From Mucilaginibacter sp. (GTDB taxonomy: Bacteria > Bacteroidota > Bacteroidia > Sphingobacteriales > Sphingobacteriaceae): 6,808 bases of DNA. Where the stretch lies: positions 1 to 6,808 of the forward strand of contig JAICXZ010000177.1 of the NCBI GenBank assembly GCA_025934475.1, read 5' to 3'. The notes below the pieces were generated by a model. The model saw nothing but the letters and a program-made list of their open reading frames with translations, did no database searches and was not told where the DNA came from. Below are positions 1 through 5,760 of this stretch, in pieces (position 1 is the first letter of the stretch; every line of letters starts with the position of its first letter). The position numbers and the translations under genes are program-made.

Positions 1-774
1 AAACAATATGCCGTTGCCAACGGGTTAAAAGTGTTACAACCCGAAAAATTAAAGAACGAGGAATTTTTAGCTGATTTGAAGGCACTTAAAGCCGACCTGC
101 AAGTGGTAGTGGCTTTCCGGATGCTCCCTGAAGTAGTGTGGAATATGCCATCAAAAGGAACCATCAACCTGCATGCTTCGCTCCTGCCGCAATATAGAGG
201 AGCAGCGCCTATCAACTGGGTACTCATCAACGGTGAGCGCGAAAGTGGCGTTACTACATTCTTTCTTAAACATGAGATCGATACCGGACATATTCTTTTC
301 ACTGAGAAAGTAACCCTAACCGGCATGGAAACCGCTGGTGAATTACACGATCGCCTGATGTATAAAGGCGCCGGTCTGCTGGTAAAAACAGTTAAAGCCG
401 TTGAGAGCGGGCGTTATACCGAAAATCCGCAGGCACAACTAATTGAGGGCATGGAACTTAAACATGCACCGAAAATATTTAAGGAGGATTGCCAGATTGA
501 TTGGCATCAACCCGCACAAAAAATCTATAACCTGATCCGGGGATTGAGCCCTTACCCTACCTCCTATACTTTCCTGCAGGATAAACTATTGAAAATATTT
601 CGCGCTGAATTTGAATTGACAGAAACCAATGAAAAACCTGGAGAGTTTTTAAGCGACGGCAAAACATTTTTGAAAGCCGCCGCCATGGATGGTTTTGTAA
701 GTTTCAAAGAAGTGCAGATGGAAGGCAAAAAAAGGATGGGGATTGAGGAGTTTTTGAGAGGTGTGAGGTTATAA
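1..774 (+). CDS. fmt: Methionyl-tRNA formyltransferase, 5'-truncated by the window edge
   Basis: Fmt transfers a formyl group from 10-formyltetrahydrofolate to Met-tRNA(fMet) in the cytoplasm, making the initiator tRNA used in bacterial translation. The reading frame is open from base 1 (it reads KQYAVANGLKVLQPEKL), so the GTG at 31 is not the start; 257 residues are visible and roughly 50 are missing at the N-terminus compared with the usual ~310. The formyltransferase signature is clear: N56 and H58 in INLHASLLPQYRGAAPIN and D94 in HEIDTGHIL match the catalytic Asn-His-Asp triad of the family. From about residue 145 the sequence moves into the C-terminal tRNA-binding domain (DWHQPAQKIYNLIRGLSPYP), complete to the TAA at 772-774. 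No def (peptide deformylase) gene, a common partner, is visible here. The family call is near certain. Confidence 0.96.
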   Translation, partial: KQYAVANGLKVLQPEKLKNEEFLADLKALKADLQVVVAFRMLPEVVWNMPSKGTINLHASLLPQYRGAAPINWVLINGERESGVTTFFLKHEIDTGHILFTEKVTLTGMETAGELHDRLMYKGAGLLVKTVKAVESGRYTENPQAQLIEGMELKHAPKIFKEDCQIDWHQPAQKIYNLIRGLSPYPTSYTFLQDKLLKIFRAEFELTETNEKPGEFLSDGKTFLKAAAMDGFVSFKEVQMEGKKRMGIEEFLRGVRL

Positions 775-792
775 ATCAACTATTAAAAGCTC

Positions 793-860
793 AATGTCCC
801 ATAGGGACAACCGCTTTGTAGAAAAAAAAATTAAATATATAAATGCCCTGTAAGGGCTAC
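793..860 (+). repeat. Left end of the IS200-type element: two GTA-type hairpins
   Basis: Hairpin 1 is TGTCCC (795-800), loop ATA, GGGACA (804-809). It is followed by the box ccgctttgtagaaa and an A/T-rich spacer. Hairpin 2 is GCCCT (845-849), loop GTA, AGGGC (853-857). A related copy in the same orientation is at 1519-1612 and an inverted copy at 1345-1412. Neither hairpin is directly followed by a T-run, so I do not call a terminator for fmt. Confidence 0.7.
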
Positions 861-875
861 CCTAAACCACGTCCA

Positions 876-1337
876 ATGGCTAACACCTATACACAATTGT
901 ACATTCATTTCGTATTTGCGGTGAAATATCGTGCGGCATTGTTAAACAATCAATGGGACTAGCGGCTACGGCTTTACATCACCGCAACTACACAAAACAA
1001 TGGGCATAAAATACTTGCCATTAACAATATGCCCGACCATTTGCATATGTTTATTGGGTTGAATCCTACGCAATCTCTATCGGAACTGATGCGCCTGGTA
1101 AAGGGTGATTCATCAGAATGGATAAACAAGGAAAAACTTACCCCTGCAAAATTTCAGTGGCAGGAGGGTTATGGCGCTTTTAGCCATAGTAAATCGCAAA
1201 TCGATAAGGTGGTTAAATATATTTTAAATCAGCAGGAACATCACAAGAAGGAATCATTTCTCGACGAATATCGCCAGCTGCTGACAAACTTCGGCATCGA
1301 CTTCGACGAAAAATATATCTTCAAATTGCCTAAATAA
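876..1337 (+). pseudogene. IS200/IS605-family (Y1, HUH) transposase, interrupted by one in-frame TAG
   Basis: From ATG 876 the frame reads MANTYTQLYIHFVFAVKYRA, the usual opening of small IS200-type transposases. It meets a TAG at 960-962 (after ...NNQWD) and continues in the same frame to the TAA at 1335-1337, 153 codons plus stop, normal for the family. Apart from that codon the catalytic set is present (numbering from ATG 876 and counting the stop): the HUH motif H55-L-H57 in MPDHLHMF, the GYGAFS segment, and nucleophile Y115 with metal ligand Q119 in KYILNQ, followed by the HHKK motif. Family proteins generally have a charged residue where the stop falls, so a single G-to-T change from GAG to TAG is the simplest history. 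An ATG at 1029 could restart translation just before the HUH motif but would lack the N-terminal strand. The flanking inverted hairpin ends mark it as the element's own gene. Decayed by sequence; a sequencing error or readthrough is not excluded. Confidence 0.85.
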
Positions 1338-1344
1338 TTTCGAG

Positions 1345-1412
1345 GGCTGCTCCTACGGAGCAGGACTTCATCTTTTTTTATTTTCTACAAAGCGGTTATC
1401 CCTACGGGATAA
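1345..1412 (-). repeat. Right end of the IS200-type element, inverted double hairpin
   Basis: Read on the - strand this mirrors the left end. Hairpin 1 is TTATCCC/GGGATAA with a three-base loop (1396-1402, TAC, 1406-1412). Next come the box ccgctttgtagaaa (1382-1395) and an A-rich spacer. Hairpin 2 is CTGCTCC/GGAGCAG (1347-1353, loop TAC, 1357-1363). Both stems are perfect 7-mers and their bases differ from the left-end stems while pairing and loop are kept. A T7 run lies 10 nt past hairpin 2 on the + strand, too far for a standard intrinsic terminator. Confidence 0.68.
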
Positions 1413-1426
1413 TTTTGTGTAAAATT

Positions 1427-1457
1427 TCGATTTCATCTCCTTTTACAAAGCGACTAT
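1427..1457 (-). repeat. Eroded extra copy of the right end
   Basis: On the + strand, cgatttcatctccttttacaaagcgac resembles the right-end stretch at 1363-1395 (gacttcatct...ctacaaagcgg): the ttcatct block and the acaaagcg box recur in the same order and orientation. The hairpin that should follow is no longer intact (ctatggacgttgaggg). The stretch from here to 1518 holds no gene or recognisable site; it is open on the - strand only as part of a repeat-derived frame. Confidence 0.4.
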
Positions 1458-1518
1458 GGACGTTGAGGGCTTTTTCGAAAGACGTGAGACTGTAAAAGCG
1501 TCGATGCCCTTGAAGCCT

Positions 1519-1612
1519 AATGTCCCGTAGGGAGAATCGCTTTGTAGAAACCAATTTATAAAGATATCGTGCCCTGTAGGGGCAACCCCTAAACACGTGT
1601 TCCATGGCTAAC
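1519..1612 (+). repeat. Solo copy of the element's left end (MITE/REP-like), no transposase
   Basis: The copy matches 793-884 along its whole length. The first 32 bases agree at 29 positions, including the box tcgctttgtagaaa, and the second-hairpin region through ccatggctaac is nearly the same. Hairpins are TCCC/GGGA with loop GTA (1523-1533) and TGCCC/GGGCA around TGTAG (1570-1584). Similarity ends at ATGGCTAAC, the first three codons of the transposase, 8 bases before the convergent aminotransferase stop codon at 1621-1623. Confidence 0.68.
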
Positions 1613-1620
1613 GCAATGGA

Positions 1621-2457
1621 TTACAACTTATTCAACTCCCCAATCAACCCCTTGCTCAACTGGTTAAAATAGCGCTTCACGCCAAAACCCATTACCCATT
1701 GAATGCCACGGGATGCGTTGGTTAAAAACACTTCATCAGCCTCGTATAAAATATCCGGATTAATCTGAGCTTCGGTAAACGGAATGCCATTCTCCTGGGC
1801 CAATTTGATAACAACCTGCCGCATCACACCTTCTACACAACCTTCGCTTAATGCTGGGGTATACAAATTGTTTTTATACCACACAAAGATGTTGGAGCTG
1901 CCGGCTTCGCACAGGTTGCCATGCTGATTGACGATAAATACATCATCCAGTCGATTTTGGCTCTTGAACAAGCCGGCCATAACGAAGGGGAGTGAATTGC
2001 AGGTTTTGATATTCGACAGCAAATTCACAGGCTTAGGGATTTCTGTGAATATATCCATGATAAGTCCTTTATCATTAAGGAAATACCGGGGTTCGTCCAT
2101 GTGCTGTATTTCCAGGCAATAGCCCATCTTATTTTGGGTAGGCGCATAAAGGCCCTCAGCGTCTCTATAAACGGTTAGACGTAAACGACCATGTTTTATG
2201 CCATTGCGTGCTGCCAACTGCTCTGCTTTTTCCTTCAGGAACCAGTTATCCATTTGCGAGTAACCATCAATTTTCAGGGCTTTCATACTGCGTTGCAGAC
2301 GGTCGGCATGGAGGTCGGCAAATTTGAGCTGCCCCTTCATCAGACGCATGCTTTCGAACAAGCCATCGCCGTATTTAAAAGCACGATTAGCCACCGTAAG
2401 CAGCTTGCTCTGCGCTTCCACTACCTCACCATTAAAATTGATATAAAGGGACGCCAT
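1621..2457 (-). CDS. Aminotransferase class IV (BCAT / 4-amino-4-deoxychorismate lyase / D-amino-acid aminotransferase fold)
   Basis: A fold-type IV PLP enzyme of 278 residues, cytosolic. Family landmarks, numbered from the start chosen here: RAFKYGDGLFESMR near residues 25-38; K151 in SNIKTCNSLPF as the Schiff-base lysine; E184 in LCEAGSSNIF, 33 residues later, binding the PLP pyridine nitrogen; and the TPALSEGCVEGVMRQVV phosphate-contact segment. The K-to-E spacing and length fit PabC-like lyases and D-amino-acid transaminases at least as well as branched-chain aminotransferases, so no gene symbol is given. The frame extends upstream to an ATG at 2520, but those 21 extra codons are simply translated heptamer repeat (LKSQISYLKSE) and precede the normal family N-terminus MASLYINFNGEVV, so I start at 2457. 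No Shine-Dalgarno is seen. It lies downstream of rluD on the same strand across a 118-bp gap. Confidence 0.88.
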   Translation of the reverse strand: MASLYINFNGEVVEAQSKLLTVANRAFKYGDGLFESMRLMKGQLKFADLHADRLQRSMKALKIDGYSQMDNWFLKEKAEQLAARNGIKHGRLRLTVYRDAEGLYAPTQNKMGYCLEIQHMDEPRYFLNDKGLIMDIFTEIPKPVNLLSNIKTCNSLPFVMAGLFKSQNRLDDVFIVNQHGNLCEAGSSNIFVWYKNNLYTPALSEGCVEGVMRQVVIKLAQENGIPFTEAQINPDILYEADEVFLTNASRGIQWVMGFGVKRYFNQLSKGLIGELNKL

Positions 2458-2458
2458 T

Positions 2459-2578
2459 TCAGATTTGAGATATGAGATTTGAGATTTGAGACCGGTGTTG
2501 TCTGTAATAGTTAAATCCATTAGTTTCTTTTTTCATGTATATGTTTCTCATATCTCACATCTAATATCTCATATCTCA
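2459..2578. repeat. Inverted pair of (GAGATWT)n heptamer arrays filling the rluD-aminotransferase gap
   Basis: The left arm 2459-2491 is about four copies of GAGATTT/GAGATAT in tandem. The right arm 2546-2578 is the same array in reverse complement. Aligned as an inverted repeat the 33-nt arms match at 28 positions, with 54 nt of unrelated sequence between them. The right arm contains the TGA stop codon of rluD (2576-2578) and the left arm ends one base before the aminotransferase ATG, so the arms fill both edges of the intergenic gap. Confidence 0.75.
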
Positions 2579-3598
2579 ACCAGAATACTTGCGCCATTTT
2601 TCCAACACTGATTTAAAATCCTGCGGCAAAGGAGCCTCAAAATTGATATACTTTTTGGTAGAAGGATGTACAAACCCCAGCGTTTCGGCATGCAGCGCCT
2701 GCCGTGGCATTAATTCAAAGCAATTTTCGACAAATTGTTTGTATTTACTGAAAACAGTTCCCTTCAAAATCTTATCGCCCCCATAGGTTGCGTCGCTAAA
2801 TAATGGATGCCCGATATGCTTCATGTGAGCACGTATCTGGTGCGTACGACCGGTTTCTAACTGGCACTCAATCAACGTCACATAATTCAATCGCTCCAAT
2901 ACCTTATAGTGCGTCACTGACCATTTGCCTTTTTCAGGATCATCATAAACCGCCATCACACGTCTGTCGGCGGCGCTGCGACCAATATAACCTTCTACCG
3001 TGCCGTCCTCTTCCAGATCACCCCAAACCAGAGCGAGATATTTCCTGGTGATGGTGTGATCAAAAAACTGTCTTGCCAGGTAAGTCATCGAGCGTTCATT
3101 TTTGCTGATGAGCAACAGCCCGGATGTATCCTTGTCGATGCGATGCACCAGCCCCGGCCGGCCATCATTGCCAGGCAAGGTCGGCAACTGCTGAAAATGA
3201 AAAACCAACGCATTTACGAGCGTACCGGTATAATTATTATAGCCAGGATGTACAACCATCCCAGCATCTTTGTTCACCACCAAAACATCGTTGTCTTCGT
3301 AAACAATATTGATGGGAATGTCTTCGGGATAAACCTCGGTATCGCGCGGCGGATGAGGCAATACGACAGAGATGACATCCAGTGGTTTTACCTTGTAACT
3401 GGATTTAATAGTTTTGTCGTTAACCAGAACATTACCCTGTTCAATCGCGTTTTGAATACGGTTACGGGAAGCATTTTCGATGCGGTGCATCAAAAACTTA
3501 TCGATACGGAGCAGCGATTGACCTTTGTCAACTATTAGCCTGAGATGTTCGTATAAATCTTGTTCTTCCTGCTCTGATAGCTCGATATCGGTTGTCAT
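2576..3598 (-). CDS. rluD: RluA-family 23S rRNA pseudouridine synthase (RluD-type)
   Basis: Isomerises uridine to pseudouridine in large-subunit rRNA; RluD proper acts on helix 69 during ribosome assembly. From the ATG at 3598 the protein has 340 residues. An N-terminal S4 RNA-binding domain (about residues 28-85; RIDKFLMHRI, SRNRIQNAIEQGNVLVNDK) precedes the catalytic domain. The active-site motif HRIDKDTSGLLL carries catalytic Asp155. Further family blocks are VVNKDAGMVVHPG, TRKYLALVWG, LETGRTHQIRAHMKHIGHPL and RQALHAETLGFVHP. The frame can be extended three codons to a TTG at 3607, but the ATG is the better start. An exact -7 promoter motif ends only 7 bases upstream of it, so the mRNA may be leaderless. 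The S4 plus RluD-type arrangement fits RluD best; RluC or a close paralogue cannot be excluded from one sequence. Confidence 0.93.
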   Translation of the reverse strand: MTTDIELSEQEEQDLYEHLRLIVDKGQSLLRIDKFLMHRIENASRNRIQNAIEQGNVLVNDKTIKSSYKVKPLDVISVVLPHPPRDTEVYPEDIPINIVYEDNDVLVVNKDAGMVVHPGYNNYTGTLVNALVFHFQQLPTLPGNDGRPGLVHRIDKDTSGLLLISKNERSMTYLARQFFDHTITRKYLALVWGDLEEDGTVEGYIGRSAADRRVMAVYDDPEKGKWSVTHYKVLERLNYVTLIECQLETGRTHQIRAHMKHIGHPLFSDATYGGDKILKGTVFSKYKQFVENCFELMPRQALHAETLGFVHPSTKKYINFEAPLPQDFKSVLEKWRKYSG

Positions 3599-3604
3599 CA
3601 GCGG

Positions 3605-3612
3605 CAAAAATA
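3605..3612 (-). promoter_or_regulatory. Possible -7 promoter element of rluD
   Basis: The - strand reads TATTTTTG, an exact match to the Bacteroidota -7 consensus TAnnTTTG. No TTG is found at the expected -33 distance, and transcription would begin at or within a few bases of the ATG at 3598. One exact 8-mer with four fixed T and no upstream element is weak evidence in A/T-rich sequence. Confidence 0.3.
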
Positions 3613-3617
3613 CTGTT

Positions 3618-3649
3618 TTTGAGCCTATTGCTTGTGGCTAATTATTTTG
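3618..3649 (+). promoter_or_regulatory. Candidate promoter of the DUF6588 / D-cysteine desulfhydrase pair
   Basis: TTTG at 3618-3621 is followed after 20 nt by TTATTTTG at 3642-3649, one base off TAnnTTTG. Spacing and composition fit the Bacteroidota -33/-7 type. Transcription would start near 3655, giving a leader of about 27 nt to the ATG at 3682. It shares the 83-bp divergent spacer with the rluD start. Confidence 0.45.
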
Positions 3650-3681
3650 TATAAATTTATCCGTACCTAAGAAAATAAATT

Positions 3682-4758
3682 ATGAAAAAAACATTACTCC
3701 TGTTACTTATCGTACCTTTTCTTTGCGTCACATTAAAAGCTGATGCGCAAAGCAATAATAATACGGGCGACAACTTTTCGTCGCTGATCATATCGGGACC
3801 AGCCGACGCGACGAAATTGATCAACGCCTATGCCGAGCCCCTGTTCAAAGGTTTTGGTGTTGGGATGAACAGCGGCTGGAACAATACAGCAAAGACCAAA
3901 AAAACATTGCATGTCGATCTGCGCATCTCAGCGACAGCAGCGATACCGCCATCCTCCGAAAAATCATTCGATGTAACCAAACTGGGATTAACCAATGTAA
4001 GACCTGCGGACCCTAATCAAACCATCACTCCGACTATTGTAGGCGAGAAAACCCAGGGACCACAGCTTAACGTCTATGATAATAATGGCAACCAGGTTCA
4101 GCAATTCAATATGCCGAAGGGTGTGTTTCCCGCTGTTCCTTCGCCTCAGATACAGTTAACCGTTGGACTGCCAAGAAATACCGATGTAACGATAAGGGGG
4201 GTACCGAATATCAGCTTTGGTAATTCAGGCTCAATTTCAATGATAGGTTTTGGTGTGAAGCATGATATCATCCAGGATTTTGCTACCACCACAAGACCTA
4301 TCCCATTCGATCTGGCTATTGCCCTAGGCTACACCAGCCTTAAAACAAACATCGGCTTAACGGTTAATCCGGACGACGGTGCTCAGCCCAAGGACAACCA
4401 GCAGGCGACCGATTTCAGCAACCAGCACGTACAGGCAAAGTTCAACAGCTTTGTAGTGCAGGCCATTATCTCGAAAAAGATATTGTTCTTCACCCCGTTC
4501 CTGTCGGTTGGTTACAATACGGCAAGCATCAATTTTGCCACTATCGGCAACTACCCGGTTACCACAGGTGCTACGGCTTTGGGAACACCAACCTATACCA
4601 CCTTTACCAACCCGGTTAGCATACAATCTACGCCGCTTAGTGCTATGCGGGCTGATCTTGGTTTCCAGCTGAACCTGGCTTTCTTCAGGGTGTATGCCTC
4701 TTATGGCTTAACGTCAGGCTACCAGGCTGGCAATTTTGGAATCGGATTTGGTTTCTAA
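3682..4758 (+). CDS. DUF6588-type exported protein, probable outer-membrane beta-barrel
   Basis: Function unknown. The 358-residue product opens with a Sec signal peptide: MKK, a hydrophobic run to about residue 18, and a likely signal peptidase I cut after ADA (A22|Q23). C15 is not in a proper lipobox, so it is not a lipoprotein. The segment at about residues 35-80 (ADATKLINAYAEPLFKGFG, then GMNSGWNNTAKTKK) is what I recognise as the start of the Bacteroidota DUF6588 family; this recall is not checked against a profile. The rest is alternating, glycine- and aromatic-rich beta sequence (SISMIGFGVKHDI, FDLAIALGYTSL, ILFFTPFLSVGYN, MRADLGFQLNLAFFRVYASYGL) ending in GIGFGF with a terminal Phe, the usual C-terminal signal of outer-membrane barrels. 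The next gene starts 9 nt downstream, so the two are probably co-transcribed, although no functional link is apparent. Confidence 0.82.
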   Translation: MKKTLLLLLIVPFLCVTLKADAQSNNNTGDNFSSLIISGPADATKLINAYAEPLFKGFGVGMNSGWNNTAKTKKTLHVDLRISATAAIPPSSEKSFDVTKLGLTNVRPADPNQTITPTIVGEKTQGPQLNVYDNNGNQVQQFNMPKGVFPAVPSPQIQLTVGLPRNTDVTIRGVPNISFGNSGSISMIGFGVKHDIIQDFATTTRPIPFDLAIALGYTSLKTNIGLTVNPDDGAQPKDNQQATDFSNQHVQAKFNSFVVQAIISKKILFFTPFLSVGYNTASINFATIGNYPVTTGATALGTPTYTTFTNPVSIQSTPLSAMRADLGFQLNLAFFRVYASYGLTSGYQAGNFGIGFGF

Positions 4759-4776
4759 ATTTGCTGCATGCAAATT
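4758..4776 (+). promoter_or_regulatory. Hairpin enclosing the start codon of the downstream gene
   Basis: AATTTGC (4758-4764) and GCAAATT (4770-4776) form a perfect 7-bp stem with loop TGCAT. The ATG at 4768-4770 lies across the loop and the stem foot, and the last base of the upstream TAA stop is in the left arm. A ribosome terminating on the upstream gene would melt it, consistent with translational coupling. The stem is A/T-rich, so the effect may be small. Confidence 0.3.
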
Positions 4777-5661
4777 GACTTTGAAATTTTTAGCCCCATT
4801 CATCAAATACACGATAAACTGTTTGATGAACGGGGCATAAAACTTTTTATCAAGCGCGACGACCTTATCCATCCGATCATTTCCGGAAACAAGTGGCGTA
4901 AACTTAAATACCTGCTCCGGGATGCCCGGGCACAAAATAAAACTCACCTGGTAACATTCGGCGGCGCCTATTCCAACCATTTACTGGCTACAGCGGCGGC
5001 AGCAGCAAAATTTGGTTTCAAATCGACTGGCATTGTCCGGGGCGAGGAAGTCAATAACGATACGCTCTTCCTATGTCGTTTGCATGGCATGAATTTGATA
5101 TTCACTGATCGTGAAAGCTATCGCGATAAAGCTGCGTTGTTTCAAAAATACTTTGAACATGATGCCAATGCTTACTTCATAGATGAGGGTGGCGGATCGG
5201 CATTGGGTGCCGAAGGCGTCAGCGAATTGATAAATGAGTTACGGGAAACCTATGACCACATCTTTTGTGCGTGCGGAACCGGAACTACTGCTGCTGGAAT
5301 CATAAACGGAATAATAGAGCATCAACTCAGCACAGTTTTCCACGGCATCCCGGTATTGAAAAACGGCGAGTTTTTGAGGAAAGATATTGACGCAATTTTA
5401 GCCTCGCCTGCTGAATATGATCTGCTTACCGACTACCATTTTGGCGGCTATGGAAAAGTCACTGACGAACTGATTTCATTTGTCAAAAATTTCACGGCTT
5501 CTACAGGCATCCTTATCGAACCAATATACACCGGTAAAATGCTTTATGCTATTTACGATCTTGCCGCCAAAAACCACTTCAAAGCAGGCGACAAAATCCT
5601 GGCAATCCACACTGGTGGTATATGGGGTCTGTTGGGGATGAAAGATAAGTTCACCGGATAA
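4768..5661 (+). CDS. PLP-dependent D-cysteine desulfhydrase / ACC deaminase family, desulfhydrase-type residues
   Basis: A 297-residue fold-type II (tryptophan synthase beta-like) PLP enzyme, cytosolic. Landmarks: IKRDDLIHPIISGNKWRKLKY with Schiff-base K42; GGAYSNHL with S69, equivalent to the catalytic serine of ACC deaminase; the glycine-rich PLP-phosphate loop CGTGTTAAG at 169-177; and YTGK at 254-257 and HTGG at 281-284 near the C-terminus. The family includes ACC deaminase (ACC to ammonia and 2-oxobutanoate) and D-cysteine desulfhydrase (D-Cys to pyruvate, sulfide and ammonia). ACC deaminases have Glu and Leu (YEGK, HLGG) where this protein has T255 and T282, which favours D-cysteine desulfhydrase or a related D-amino-acid lyase. 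The ATG at 4768 gives the normal family N-terminus (MQIDFEIFSPIHQI). The gene sits 9 nt after the upstream stop, so it is probably in the same operon; substrate is inferred, not shown. Confidence 0.87.
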   Translation: MQIDFEIFSPIHQIHDKLFDERGIKLFIKRDDLIHPIISGNKWRKLKYLLRDARAQNKTHLVTFGGAYSNHLLATAAAAAKFGFKSTGIVRGEEVNNDTLFLCRLHGMNLIFTDRESYRDKAALFQKYFEHDANAYFIDEGGGSALGAEGVSELINELRETYDHIFCACGTGTTAAGIINGIIEHQLSTVFHGIPVLKNGEFLRKDIDAILASPAEYDLLTDYHFGGYGKVTDELISFVKNFTASTGILIEPIYTGKMLYAIYDLAAKNHFKAGDKILAIHTGGIWGLLGMKDKFTG

Positions 5662-5669
5662 ATTTCACG

Positions 5670-5690
5670 CAGAATTCAGGCAGAAATCTG
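5670..5690 (+). other. Imperfect hairpin just after the D-cysteine desulfhydrase stop
   Basis: CAGAATTC (5670-5677) and GAAATCTG (5683-5690) pair at 7 of 8 positions around AGGCA, starting 9 nt after the stop. No T-run follows (accatctatt), so it could stabilise a 3' end but is not a convincing intrinsic terminator. Confidence 0.25.
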
Positions 5691-5760
5691 ACCATCTATT
5701 CAAAAATTTCGTGCCAATTTGAGCGAAACCACTTTCACGTTCAGTTCAAAAAACAGGTTT

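Larger units (their letters stand above)
793..1412 (+). mobile_element. IS200-type element with mirrored double-hairpin ends, transposase broken
   Basis: This is a compact single-gene element with a Y1/HUH transposase frame (876-1337) between two ends related by inversion. Read inward, each end has a small hairpin, the conserved box CGCTTTGTAGAAA, an A-rich spacer of 32-35 nt between hairpins, and a second hairpin. There is no tnpB accessory gene, as expected for IS200-group elements. Subterminal hairpins recognised as single strands by TnpA are typical of the IS200/IS605 family and of REP-associated transposases (RAYT). I place the boundaries at the outer hairpins; the true cleavage sites could lie some bases outside, and this family makes no target duplications to confirm them. 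The nonsense codon in the transposase suggests the copy is no longer autonomous. Confidence 0.7.

Noticed and set aside
1347..1379. Intrinsic terminator after the transposase frame (7-bp hairpin plus T7)
   Set aside because: The T-run starts 10 nt after the stem, and the hairpin is explained better as the element's right-end hairpin, with counterparts at the left end.
1402..1605. 67-codon open frame on the - strand across the repeat patch
   Set aside because: It lies wholly within element ends (hairpins and the CGCTTTGTAGAAA box), has no recognisable domain, and exists because the repeat is free of stops in that frame; treated as a repeat artefact.
793..1612. CRISPR-like array
   Set aside because: The repeats are in mixed orientation, variable in sequence and irregularly spaced around a transposase gene; there are no uniform spacers or cas genes.
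3056..3538. 160-codon + strand frame opposite rluD
   Set aside because: It is antisense to a clearly conserved pseudouridine synthase and shows no domain; a shadow frame.
3682..3750. Lipoprotein signal (Cys at residue 15) in the DUF6588-type protein
   Set aside because: The residues before the Cys (P-F-L) do not fit a lipobox, whereas ADA|Q is a normal signal peptidase I site.
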